A DNA stretch of 64,000 nt from Azadirachta indica (lineage: Eukaryota > Streptophyta > Magnoliopsida > Sapindales > Meliaceae): the NCBI GenBank assembly GCA_022749755.1, contig CM040443.1, positions 4,317,191 through 4,381,190 on the forward strand. Direction: 5' to 3'. Below, in pieces: positions 37,391-50,300 of the stretch. How positions within the stretch are numbered: the first letter of the stretch is position 1; each line of letters opens with the position of its first letter. Position numbers and translations under genes: made by a program. The notes below the pieces were generated by a model. It did not search any database and was not told the origin of the DNA. It worked only from the letters and a program-made list of their open reading frames with translations.

Positions 37391-39965
37391 TATTCTTATA
37401 TATTAAATCCGTGAATGAATTAGGTAGTAAGAGTTCACATTCTCAAATTTGAAAGTATGGGTTCGAGAATTACACATTGTACTGTGGGTATCTCACACTT
37501 CTATATAAATAGAATTCAATTTATTTGAGGTTAGAATATTGATCTCACAAAATTTATAATGTCAGTATTTTAAATTTCGAAATCTCACATAATTTATGAT
37601 CTTAGCAAACGACATCAAACTATATTAAATTAAAATTAAAATATATATTACACCATATTTTTAGAATCCAATATACCTTTCCTCTTAAAAATATTATTTT
37701 CTTAATAAACTATTTGAATATTGTTGTAAGAACGATAGGTTACTCTTAAATCAAACTAAAATATGTATATTTTAGTAAAATACTCAGAGGTTTTTCTTTT
37801 TTTTTTTTTTTTTTTCAGCAAGAATGATAACAATCGTTCATGCGTATATTCTACTAAATGATACATCTTGTGAAGTATCTCACCATGTGAAGACAACAAA
37901 TTTAATTATTAATGCAAGACTAATAACTGTTGTAATATTAATTATAAGCAATATAATTAAGCACCACCTGTCCTCAACAACACAAGAAGCTCGTTTAGTT
38001 GTTCTTCACTTCCACACACGTTTTGTTTATTTATTTTATTTTTGTTGGTTGAATTACGATATATACTTACATATATATATATATATATAATCATGTTTTT
38101 ATACAAGAAAGTGTGTATTTTTATACATATACATACATATAAATATATAAGTCTATTGTCCGCATCTAATCTTTTAAAATGCGAATTTAACTAAATAAAT
38201 TTGTATATTTTAATGTAAAAATATATCGACACTTGAACAATATAATTTATATATATATATGTACACATTATTTATAAAAGAAATAAATAGTCTAATTAAT
38301 CCTATGATTCATCTTAAAAACTCATTTTTACATAAAATTATTTATTCATAAATAATTATGTGAATATAGTTTTTAAAATTTTATTTTATTTTAAGTATAT
38401 ATCATTCCTTTCCAAAATCTCTAGAATTATGCCGTGATATTATCTAAGATCGATTGTGACATATATTGGTATAAATAAATTAATTACTTGTGTTATCACC
38501 AAAAGTTATTGTTTTTAAATTATTTAACTAATTTATTAGAGTAATTGCTAAATATAATTTCATTGGATCTCTCTAAATATAATATATATATATGTATGTA
38601 TGTATATGTATATATATATATATATAAAGTATATTACATTAATAATAAAATCTTACTTTATTTTTAAACGCTATTAAATTGTTACTATTACAAGGTAAAT
38701 CTTTTATTGCTATGTTTTATATAACTTATTGTTTCAAATTCATTAATGATTTGTTTTTTTAAAATAAAAAATTATTGAAAAAATAAAAATTTATTTACAT
38801 ATATCACTTATTTTTATGTCTACATTTTTCCAGGCCGCTATTAAGTTGATGGGCCAAAACCCGACCGACCCGTTAAGGCTTTGACTTTCTGAACCAGGTT
38901 CTTTATAAATTCTGTTCCCACACGCGACCGTCGTTAACAACAATGACTTTTGTCATGAAAGCCTAAATCCCTTGGTTTTAGTATGCTTTATTTAAAAAAA
39001 AAATGCTTTAATTAGTTAAAACCAAATAACATTAATCTTGTAATTTTTATTTTAAATATGAATTATATTGTTTTTCGTATTGATATTAACAAAAAATTAA
39101 AAATTAAAATTTGAAGTTATCTTTATTATTATAAATATAATATATCAATTTTACAATTAAAAGTTAGTCCTATTATTTTGTCATTGCTTGTGAAAATTTG
39201 CACCCATAATAGTTAAAAAGTCTATTAAAAATAGTAAAATGTAATTATAATATATTAATATTATAATTAAAATACTGTCATATTATTGTTATATTATCGA
39301 TGAGAGATTTATCGAGAATTGAAATATGTATTATTGTGATATTAATTGAAAAAATTTATTATGATAAGTGAATTTTACGTTTATTTAGAAGAAACCTATG
39401 CTAATGATCATGTGAAAATCAAACTCCTCAAATAAGATGAGGAATAATTACCTTTAATTACCTTTTATTATAGGTTAGTAACTCTGTAATGGTGATTAAA
39501 TAGATAAATATTAATTAGTTTAAGGGCAGTATTTGTTAAAATAATTAAAATATGATCTAATTTATTGTTTTGATAAAATTAAGGGACCTTATTAGTGTTA
39601 TCCAATTTTTATTTTAATTGTAGTAATTATAACATTCAAAAATTAAATCGTTTCTAAAATTTTTAAATTAGCGAGTAATTTTCATTGCTGAATCGCTAAA
39701 GTTTAGCGCCAAACAAACCCCAACCAAAAACATTAAAGCAAGACAAAATCTCCTACATGCAAAAACCCGAAAATGCCCCCACCATTTCTCTGTTTCATCA
39801 TTCATCTACCGTTCAACTTTCAACTCTCAAACACGCACCAAACCAAAAGTCTTTGCTTCCTTCCTTCTCTCTACACACTTTCACACTCTTCCATTAAATT
39901 CCTTCAATCAATTTTAAATTATGCTCTTCTTCTCTAGCTAAACGCGAAAAACCCAGTTCGTATTC

Positions 39966-42900
39966 ATGTCTTCTTCGTCTGAATCTTCTCCCACAGCCCG
40001 GACGGCAGCGGCGGCGGCGGGGGGCTCGGATCCCCACGCACCGTTACTACGCTCTCGGGAAAACTCTGTCTCTGCTAACGGTGCTGCTGCCCGTCCTGCT
40101 ACTCTTGCGCTCCTCCTTGGTCGCGCCACCGGCCGGGGCCGGGGACCGTCTATGCTGGTTCGGGAAACGGCCGCGCGTGAGCTTGAAGAGCGACGCGCTG
40201 ATTGGGGTTACTCGAAGCCGGTTGTGGCTCTTGACATGCTGTGGAACACGGCGTTCGTGTTGGTTTCAGCTGCGATGTTGATTGTTACTGCTGATGAAAG
40301 ACCTAATACGCCAATTAGGTTATGGATCTGCGGGTAAATTTCTTTCTTTTAGGAATAGTATCAGACACCCCTTTTAACTGGAATACTTATGAAATTTATT
40401 TCAAGTCTATCCTGAAGTATGAAATTCGTCAGGGACCTTCCCAGAAGGTATTTTGAAAAAGATTGAATTTTGAAATCACTTGGTTCTAATTTATTTAGTC
40501 TAAATTTCAGGGGAGTTCTACTATATGATTCTTTCCTTTTTTTTTTTTTTAAGCTATTTGACCTTAAAATATAATCCCATTTCCATTATTTTTCTTAAGT
40601 GAACTAGTTAAAATTTGAAACATATTTTTTGATAGGTATGCTCTGCAGTGTCTGGTGCACGTGGTGTTGGTGTGGTTGGAGTACAGGAGGAGGAACACGA
40701 GGAGAGTTAGGGATGGTGAGAGGGATGGTGTTGATGCTGGGGATGTGAATAATGATAGTGAGGATGAAGAAGAAGAGGCAGGAGGATCGCAGACTTCTAC
40801 TCGATCTAGGTGAGTTTGGCTGTACTTTAAGCTATCTTTGAATGTGTAATTTTAGCTTTGAGCAAAACTGGATGCAGATTTATGTTAACTTTGTATTTTC
40901 TTTATTTGAGTTTGGATAATTAAGATTGGAATCCTAGTGTTTTATGTTGAAATGGATGTTGGGTTCTCTTCAATTCAAGTGTTTTACCGATTTGGAATTG
41001 ATTTTGAGTTTTGATATTCGGTTTACATTTTCAGGCTTAGTTGGCTATGTGCTTGAGTTCAATTTCAGTTTTCTAACTTAAATTTGTGATTCTTGGAATT
41101 TTCCTAAGCATTCAAAGGGATCTGTGTTAGATGTGTTATGTTTCATGATGGGTAAGAATCTACTTTGTTGGCATTAGTCATTACTTGTCAATCTGTTTAG
41201 GTGGGCCAAATTGTCAAAACTTGGTTAATCCTTATGGCAAAATTCTGGTTGCCTAAGCTGGGACATGTGTTGATATCTTTGCTGATGTAAATGTGTGAAC
41301 TATAGGCTCAGTGGATATGTGGGTTTGTGGAATTACTGAGAGAACTAGTTTAGGTCTTAAATGGCAGTGGCAGAGCATGAATGAAACAGTGATGGATTGC
41401 CTAAAAGATAGGGAAGCTTGATGAATTCATATGCAGTTGATGCAGTGGATGGTCAGTTGGAACAGTAAAGATATGTTCTTAAACTGGTTAGTGTCTTCCT
41501 ATGAGTTTATGTTGCAAAGCAGGCCTATTTGAAAGGAAATTGCATTGTCAGGCAGGATGATAACTATATATTTATAGAGCTTGTATTCAATTGTCTTAGC
41601 TGTTATGCACTGCTTTATGAAGTTAATGGAGGTTTGTTAAGTTGTTGACCTCGTACTGATTCAATGGTGGATTGTCCAGTGTCACTAAACGATGTGAATC
41701 AATAAATACAATGGCATCATTTCTATGGTGGATAGTTGGGTTTTATTGGGTAGTCTCTGGTGGCGATGAACTTCTCCAAGATGCCCCTCGTTTGTACTGG
41801 TATGCTCTCATAATTTCCGTTTCCTGACAGCAATTTCCTCTTGTTGTATATGCGGTTTATTCTATTGTTGCTTTTTTTATTCTCACCTTGACAAAAGTGT
41901 AATCCCTCTGTTTGAATCTTCTTTGAACTTTTCTATTCTTGATATTTGTGGTCTTTCAATTTTATTATTTACCAGAAAAAGGGTTAAAAAATTCCACATT
42001 AACTATTATTTTTTCTCTTTTTATTCACAAACAATTTATAGTATCTTTGTGCTGGTTTATCTAATTCTTGATATTTGCAGGTTGGCTGTGGTTTTTCTGG
42101 CATTTGATGTATTCTTCGCCATCTTTTGTGTTGTTTTGGCATGTTTAATTGGAATCGCTCTCTGTTGCTGTTTGCCGTGCATTATTGCAATTCTCTACGC
42201 TGTTGCAGGACAGGTATGAAGAAAGATTTATGAACTATAACTGATACTAACATTTAAAAGGGCCTTGAAACAACTTATTGGTGTTTTCTTCTCTTCTATG
42301 ACTGATTAGGAAGGTGCATCAGAAGCAGATCTTAGTATCCTTCCAAAATATAGATTTGAAGCGTTAAACAACAATGAAAAGCCTACTGTGGGAGCAGGGA
42401 AAATGGTTCCTGTAGAAACAAACAGTGGATACTTGGCTTACGAGCGTATTCTTTTACCTGAGGATGCAGTAAGTTATGTTTTACCCAATCATCCAATTTC
42501 TATTCCTTGTTCATCCATTTGTCTTTATTTATTTTAAAATCATTGAGGATCAGTTAACACTGGCTTATAGTAATCATAACTGTTAATACTTTTCTAATTA
42601 TTCAATGTTTTTTAACGAGAATTGAAAGAAAAAGGGTGCTAAAATAAGTATTTCTCATTTTGGGCAGAAGGGTTTCCTATAAATCGTTGAATAAATAGAC
42701 TGGTTTGGTTCTGCAAACCCTTACTTAAACTCGGAGCTAAAATTCAGCCTTTGGGATTGTTAAAAGCAATTATTATAAGCTAAAATTTACTTTGGTGTTG
42801 TGTAAATCACTTTAGCAAATTCAGGGAAAGAGTTACTTATCAAAATCAAAGTTTGATAATTAGTTTTTTAATTTAATAAATTTTTATAATTATTTAACCT

Positions 42901-43644
42901 AAACCATGTAATCCCAATATATACCAACAATAATTATCTAATCTGCAGATGAATATATAATATTTAATGTCTATTTTAGTTATTAATACTGTCTTAACAC
43001 TTCGTTGTTGAGATTTACCTCATAGATATACCTGATTCTAAACTTTATTGAACTATATTTTCTCTATGGTTTAATAATTTTTTCATCACAACTATCGATG
43101 ATTAATTTTAAATACCAAAATAGCCCTAAGCCATGTTATGTGGGAATTAACTTAGAAACATGGAACTGAAACTAAACTGCAAATCCCCGAACAAATAAAC
43201 CTTTCTAAGTAACATAATGTCATTGAAATAAGCTAGTAAGCAGTTCTGGTTGAGGGCAATGCTGCTGCTTTTCGAAACAGTTGCATCATGGTTTTTTATG
43301 TCAAGTATATTTCAAGCATTTAGTGCGTGATAAGCTTCAATGAAGTGGTCAAAAAAAAAGTTTTTGAAGACCAAATATGTAAATCTTTACAGTGCATTAC
43401 TCTTTGAAGGGCAGTGTATTACCTAATGTATTAAAAGATCTTCTCAGGATACTCAGTAAAGTGTCCTTTTCCCTTTTCATAGGAATGCTGTATATGTCTG
43501 AGCTCATACGAGGATGGAGCGGAGCTCCATGCTTTACCGTGCAGCCATCATTTTCATGCTCCATGCATTGTGAAATGGCTTAAGATGAATGCAACCTGTC
43601 CTCTCTGCAAGTTCAATATTCTCAAGGGAAATGACCAGGTATGA
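39966..43644 (+). CDS. Membrane-anchored RING-H2 E3 ubiquitin ligase (At1g12760-like)
   Basis: Predicted E3 ubiquitin ligase of the plant At1g12760/At4g11680-type family. Six exons join in frame: 39966-40333, 40636-40809, 41680-41799, 42081-42213, 42310-42468 and 43483-43644, giving 371 aa. The N-terminus is Ala/Ser-rich and GC-rich. Hydrophobic segments lie near 86-107, 117-138, 193-207 and 221-262 (the last long and Cys-rich, probably two helices). An acidic loop ([13 protein letters not shown]) sits between pairs. The C-terminal RING-H2 domain has all ligands: Cys320, Cys323, Cys338, His340, His343, Cys346, Cys357, Cys360. The stop follows CAG GTA TGA, which also resembles a donor, so a short extra exon is possible. 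The membrane and substrate are unknown. Confidence 0.94.
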
Positions 43645-44853
43645 GTGAAGAAAGCAGAAGGATTGAACCCAGCATGACATGTATGTTCCCAAACACATCT
43701 GTATGTACAGAAGAAACCGAGGCAGAGGGATAGAAAGAAGCTTCTCCAAACTCTTTTTAAGAATGAGTTACCATATGTGGCTATTTTATGTTTTACTGCC
43801 CTTTAGGAGTTTGTTTATTCATCATGCCCGTGTTTGAATCATTTCAGGCACTTGTGCAAAACTGGAGCAACTGATCTGCAGGTTTATCATTTACAGTGTT
43901 TTTTTTTTTTTCCGGGTTTTCCACTTTCCCTCTTTTGTAGTTACTCACAGGATGAAAAAAAATAATGGTTATTTATTTTAATGTTTGTATCGATAAAACT
44001 ATTCTAGTAGACATTGTACCCGATATATGGTGACTCCATAGGCATAATCAAACAGATTACTTGCTTTGGATTTGTTGTAAGTTTGATTGTATAATGGCAA
44101 TGTATTTTGAGATGCAAAGCTTATCGTTATTTATTCCAAGGCTCTTTTGATATGAATTTGAGGGAACAGACGCATGTTAAAGACACATTTTCTCTTTCTT
44201 TTGTTCTAATAATTCATATTTTATTGAAGTTACTATTTAATTTTATTTTTGATATATATTCTATTATTGGCAATAGTGCACATTTCAAAAGTAAAAGATT
44301 AGTAGATCGATAATACAACAAAATCTTTAACAAATGTTCCATCATTAAAGATTGGAAGTCAAAATACAAACTTGTAATACTTCATAAGGTATAGAACAGA
44401 ACAGTCGTGGGCTGTGTGATGCCAATATGATGTTCTTTTTGTTGGAAAGGTTATCAATGTTGCCAAGATTAGAAGCTTGACGCTGTAGCATCTGCCCACT
44501 CAGCTGACGACTGGACATGAATTTAGATGTAGTGATTACATCATAAAAGCAAAATGGAGCCAGCCCATTTTGGGCGACAGCCAATCACACAGCCTAATCT
44601 GATGATATCTTATATTTCAATACACTACTTCGCGTAACTGCCAAGCCTATCTGATGATTCTAGAGAGAGAGGGACAACTGAAAGAGAAACTTCGTTCTTG
44701 ATGTGAGTGTTACGACTAACATATTCACTATACTTGCCCTCTCAGTTCCACTAAGTTAAAAGATGCTTACCGTGTAGGAACTGCAAAACAGAATCAGTAT
44801 GCAGACCTCTGATCTCCAACTATACAACTTTAGGAACTTTCGAAGAGTTCGCA
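43645..44853. other. Convergent spacer between RING and LpxC genes
   Basis: Contains the RING 3' UTR and the LpxC 3' UTR (minus strand, below 44854). A 79-codon minus-strand frame at 44345-44584 (MAVAQNGLAPFCFYDV...) has coding-like composition but no family I recognise. The homology between the two LpxC loci stops at about 44611, so this frame is not part of the duplicated block. Confidence 0.5.
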
Positions 44854-47800
44854 TCAAATAATGCCCGATAGTCGACGTGCAAAATCAACATGCAGTGCGT
44901 GGCCTCCCTGCATTTTGTGCAAAGTTATTGTTAGCACCAAATGTTTTATAATTTTAATAACTAGTCTTTGACAATCATGCAGTCTCGTGCTACACTGAAG
45001 AAACTAATTATCTCATGTCATGTTTTAGATCATAAAATTGACTGAACTTGAACTGAAAGAATTTCACTAAATAAGCTGTAGTTGTAAGTAGATGGCTTTG
45101 ACAGTATTGATAAACAGGTCAGACTTGAAATGTTACATCAGAATAACTCTTATCTCAAAACAAACCACCGACATGAATTGTCATCCTAGCAAAGAGAGGA
45201 ACAATTAAAGCTGTCCATATTGATCAAACAAATATGTTCAGAAGAGGCATCAGAAGTCTACAGAGAATTATGGGTAATGTCACTTCTGATAAATTTGGAA
45301 ACAGTCCAAATCAGATTGCACCGGGGCAGAAAATCAATACTCACTATACGCTCACAGTTATAATGCTTACTATAACTTTTCCCATGAATTATGTCATTAC
45401 CCTCAATTGTCTTACTGTGATGCAAATTTTTCAACGAAGTAATGGGGAGATGGCTCATAATAGATTAGTTCATAAGAGCAAAACGTTTAGTTTCTGGTCA
45501 AAAGCAAGCATAATTAATCATGTACCCTTCTCTACATCTTGAAGATCATAAACTAACATCAAATCACCATATTGAAACAATAGCACAATAATTTAGCACA
45601 TGTTCTTACATTATAGATTAAATATCAACAATTTTCGTCTACAAAGATATATATATATATATATATATATATACTAATCATAATGCCACGACAGAGGGAA
45701 GTAGAGAAAAGCACGTGCCTTAAAAGCAACCATGTGTGCCACAGGAAGCCCTTGACTACCATTCCGCGCAAATAGGGATAGGTCACCTACAAAATCTAAG
45801 AGCTTATGGCGACAAGGTTCATCAGGGAACCGCAACGGAGGATTTAACCAACCTTTACTGGCACTGCAGAACAAAAAGAACCAATTAAGTAAATTCAATG
45901 AAAACACAGGTAACGTAATGAAGATTTGGGATGTTATCTTCAACATGTAAGTTCATGTTCTGAAGAAAATTCTTTTTAAAGTTTAGTCTATACAATTTTC
46001 TAATGTTCTAGTCTGAAGTCAATAGATATTAAACACCTGCCTTTGTCAATCGAAAATGTAAAGCAATAGAAATTCTCTAAGATGATGTCAATTTAGCACT
46101 CATTACTTGCATAAACTGAACCAAGTTTATATGTCAGTCCACCGCAATATACTTTTGCAATAAACATTTTGTGTAATCCTTGTTGTTACCTGAATTGGAC
46201 AGTCATGTTCCATTTAAACCCAGTAAAAGTTGTAAAAATATTGCTTATATTTATAAGTGGGATTACCTAATTTATATAAAGATGAAAGATTTCCTCAACA
46301 AATCAGAGAACCTAGCACCCATTTTTTTCCTGTATTAGGGCATTATAATATAGAAATTACAACAAGTTATTTCCAAGTTACAGTTAGAAGTCACATTTTA
46401 AGACGTACACCATGGCTTCCCAACAACTTGTTTAGAAGGCCTGTGCTCTACTGTAGGTATGATGAAGTCAGTAGATATTAGTGCCGTAGGTGGTGATTTC
46501 AAGTTGTTGACCAACAGATTGTGTTGGGTTCCAACCAGTCCAACTGATTTTGCATCAATGGACCTTTACCATTATGAATAAACAGAGCATCTTGCTCACC
46601 TACAAACGATGGCATTCTCCAATGATCCCCCTTTAATTAATCCTGCATTCCGCATAAACTCCACCTGGAAGGATACATTGATCATTAGCACATTAAGATC
46701 GGAACATAGGCCAGTCAAGAAAAAGAAAAAGGTAATTTAATTTAAACAACTGCATATGCTTTAGGAAAAAAATATGGCTGACAGTTCTACCACCTTTATA
46801 TTAGAGGATATCATAGCTCAAATAGATATGTTAATACTTTCTTTCAGTTTCACAACATCAGCAGCATCTTTTTGTTATGAAAGAATATAAATACCAACTA
46901 TTGAATGAAAATTAATCACAAAAGCTTAAGCTGATTAGAAAGACCCAAGTCATAGTATTTAAGGTCTAACAAGCCTACTTCCATACTTAGGTGAAGAACC
47001 ACTACGTTTTAAGACTGCAAATGAAAAATCATTACCAAATTTAAGTGTTAAAATCACCCATTCTACTAAAAAAGAAATCGATTTGAGCCATTAGGAAACT
47101 CCTGACTCACTTATATCATCCAACTTATGCCTGGATGGCTTCTTACCATCCATAACTCATCTGATTTAATGAACAAACAGTTTAGATTATGATACAACCA
47201 AAACTAATATCACAACCCTTTTCTGGAGCAAAGTATCTCTCATAGATGACTGAGAAAAGGAGCAAACATTATAATGCAAATGAGCAAAGTGATACCCGCA
47301 TGGAATTATACGATACAACAGCTTAAGGCGAAGAGTATCATATTGTAAAATGAGCAAAGTGCTAGCCAGATGGAACAAAAATAGGCAATAGCTAGAGCGA
47401 ACGAAAAAGACCTCTTCATAAATGCAAAATGTTCTTGAAGATGCAATATTCACTGAGTAGCAAGAGTCGTCCAAAGGTGCTGAGAACCATTGGCAGCCAA
47501 TAGCAGGAACCTGGAACACAAAAGGAGAAATATGTATGAATGACAGGGGTGTCTTGGTACCTTGCATATAAAGAGAAAAACATAACATAAACTGGAATGT
47601 CCAACAAACATTTGTATCTAAGTATAGGCACAAAAAGAACAATCAATTAAAATCCCATAAACAATTTCATTATAGGATTTCAAATAAAAAGAAAAAATTC
47701 AGCAAAACTTCCAAACTAAATCTGTACATGATCAAACAACAAATGCACCAAAGTACCTGGGGAAAGTCAATTCCATAAGATATGTGAACCTTTGGGGAAG

Positions 47801-49083
47801 GGAAAGCAACTACAAAAGAATCATTTCTCTGCACATATACTGGCTCGTTCAAATATGGTGCAACTTTTTCGGCATTGTTTCCGTGTTGATCCAAAGCCTC
47901 CTTTATGCCGACTTCTTCTATTGCCTCCACCCATGCACTTGCTGACCCATCAAAAAGAGGAACCTGTGTCAATTAATTGTTGGCATCATCAATCTTCCCA
48001 TATTACATTGAAGCATAATCAACCATTTGCTTTCATTAAACTCCTAAAAATTCCCTACGGAGCATAAAATCTTACATATTACATATTCAAATATCAATTC
48101 TTCTAGCAAATTCAGTCTCCATGATCTCACTAGCATGAAAAGGATCTTCCTGCCCTCTATAGCAACTATAATTGAAATTACATGAGCTGGAAGAATCTAG
48201 GTCAGATTGATGACAGCTAATCAAAACGACCATCTACATTACAGGAAACCAGGAAAACATTTCCCTTCTCTAAGTGTGAGACTAGACACTTCAATTTAGT
48301 AAAACATTCATACAATTACATTTGAAAAGACACACTTACGACAAACCGAGAATAAAACCAATTTGGAATGGAAAAAAAGATATCCCACAAGTATTTGAGT
48401 CTAAAAATAGAACCGAAAACACCAACCTCCACCTCGTGATCATCACCATCCAAATTTCTAATCTCAATCTTGCAGTTATCAACACCCTGAGCCTCCAAAG
48501 CCGACAGCAAGTGCTCAACAGTACGAACTCTAACTCCTTCCTTACAAAGAGTGGTACACAAGGGAGATTCTTTGGCAAAGTCAATGGAAGCAGGGATCAA
48601 CTTCGATCTAAATTCAAAATACCTTCCTTTACCGGCAAACTCCGGCCACAATCTCACCGTCGAAACCTTGCCGGAGTGCAGAGTCTTACCGCTCTTCTCT
48701 ATGCATCCCACTAGGGTTTGCTGAAGCCTACCCGTCTGTCATCAAAATACAAATTATACACATAAAATCATAAATGATGTTTATTAGGTAATTATACCTA
48801 ACTGATCCATAAAATACTCAGATGATTGAGTGAAAAAATGAATTAAAATTTTTTTTAATTTGAGGACTATGAAAACACAAGAAAAAAAAAGAAAAATTTA
48901 AAAGAATAAAATAAAATAATCTTTACTAAACTGAAGTTTGACATATTTAACAGTTTTAGTTATATCTTGTCGCCAATTTTCTCAGCAAACAAACAGAAAT
49001 AGCAAAATGGAAAGAGAGAATACGGATTTCCAAGAGACGAGATTGGAGGACTTGACGGCGTTGAAGGAGGCGGAAAGAGTCAT
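44854..49083 (-). CDS. LpxC: UDP-3-O-acyl-N-acetylglucosamine deacetylase, plant type
   Basis: Zinc hydrolase for the committed step of the lipid A-type pathway; plant homologues are mitochondrial. Seven exons, read on minus: 49083-49024, 48735-48427, 47963-47757, 47510-47412, 46664-46600, 45863-45719 and 44907-44854, giving 312 aa (about 326 in Arabidopsis). The start ATG at 49083 is the one whose frame joins exon 2 (VSWKSTGRLQQTL); the first 20 residues are Ser-rich with two Lys and no acid, compatible with a mitochondrial presequence. Catalytic motifs are complete: Glu94-His95 in RTVEHLLSAL, His266 and Asp270 in CRHKLLD, His298 in GGHALH. Introns 1-5 are GT-AG; intron 6 appears to begin with GC (AAG|GCACGT). 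An out-of-frame upstream ATG at 49180 overlaps the start. A second, broken copy of the locus begins at 60064. Confidence 0.93.
45648..45673. repeat. (AT)n microsatellite in LpxC intron 6
   Basis: Dinucleotide tract of about 26 bp just beyond the donor of intron 6. The paralogous tract in the second copy is at 61104-61132. Confidence 0.9.
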
Positions 49084-50300
49084 TGGAGTGTGACAGTGAA
49101 ACGGAACAATTCGATTCCGCCTCGGTCTGCAGAGGAACGACGTCGTTTCTAAAAACAAAGCAGACTAAGCTGTTGAGCATTTTGGCGGGACAGATCAGTT
49201 TTTGTGTAAAACCAGTTTATTTTTATTATTATTAAGAAAAAGACTTGAGCCATAGATCGAAATAGTATACGAAAGGATATTTTGTTGGTAACAGACCAAC
49301 GAAGATAATAAAAGATAAATTTGTTAAATTATTAAAATTATAGTAAAATTACGATCTAATTAATGAACTTCTATTTTCCTATTTTTGGCTTTCAAAATTT
49401 TCTCAATAACCAAACAACATAAATCTTAGAAAATAAAAAAAAAAAAAAACCACATTTAGAGTTGCCATCATATTTTTATTCCAATTTCTATCATTCAGCC
49501 GCAAATTAATCAATGATATATGGCTGATGACAGAAGAAAGAAATTATCAAGAAACGCAACTTTTTTTCATTTTTCTTTATCTCGGATTTTAAAGTAACGA
49601 AGCACTTGTAATTTTTTTTTTTTTACCAGGAAACCTTCTCTTTTATTGCTGCTTCATCATTTCTTTCTTCCTCATTTTGTCAGGATCCAAACAACAAGAA
49701 AAAAAAAAAATCATAGATACAAGCGTAGATGATCATGTGAAGATCATTGTTTTCTGAAATCAATTCATAAGAAATGTGTTTAAAAAGTCACCAGAAAGTC
49801 GATGGCATTTAGGAATGAATTGGGAGCTTTAGGCAAATTCTGAAACAAATTTGGGATCTTGATGGAGCGCAACTTTGGTTGTAATTCTTTGCTTTTGAGC
49901 CAAACAGATCACTTTCTGGTAAACCTGAAAGAAAAAAGTGGCTAGTTTTATTTTATTTTTTCATTTAAATAGACCAGCAAGATTCTAGTTCGTCAGCTTT
50001 CATATAGCAATTAAGCATATGGGTGCCCAAATAACAGGATGTTCTGATATTTGGTGCATATTTATGAACATGAAAAACGCAGTAAATAGAATATCCCACC
50101 AACTTATTCTTGTTATAACAAAAATCTGGAGGCCCTGTTATTGTTATTGAAGAGCCCTCATTCTGATATCTGAACCATTCTGGAATCTTACTTCCAAGAA
50201 CAACAATGTTAAACCAGGATCATCAGTAAATAAGTATGACAAGCAGAGCATCACGTGCAGTTTTAGAAAATATACAGAATAATTGAAAGAAACAGAGTGA
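49084..50300. other. LpxC promoter side and spacer
   Basis: On the minus strand 49084-49200 is the LpxC 5' UTR, with the upstream ATG at 49178-49180. Beyond it is AT-rich DNA with A-runs at 49437-49450 and T-runs at 49611-49624. A somewhat richer block at 49790-49935 may be a further, unrecognisable 3' piece of the TNL pseudogene. No gene is supported. Confidence 0.45.

Larger units (their letters stand above)
35506..39965. other. AT-rich spacer with tandem duplication
   Basis: No gene recognised. It contains the ~0.79 kb tandem duplication listed next, several (TA)n tracts (36116-36158 with (GA)n, 38071-38089, 38582-38627), and a fragment near 37410-37500 (GGTTCGAGAATTACAC) resembling a box-B-bearing repeat. 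From about 38830 (GGGCCAAAACCCGACC) the composition rises towards the RING gene promoter. The 39770-39960 stretch is C/T-rich and fits that gene's 5' UTR. Confidence 0.55.

Noticed and set aside
48322..48714. 130-codon plus-strand frame over LpxC exon 2
   Set aside because: Antisense shadow of the conserved LpxC exon; no family features.
48956..49180. MLNSLVCFVF... as the LpxC N-terminus
   Set aside because: Its phase does not join exon 2 (it would hit TAG two codons after the junction). The ATG at 49083 gives the correct phase. Retained only as a possible upstream ORF.
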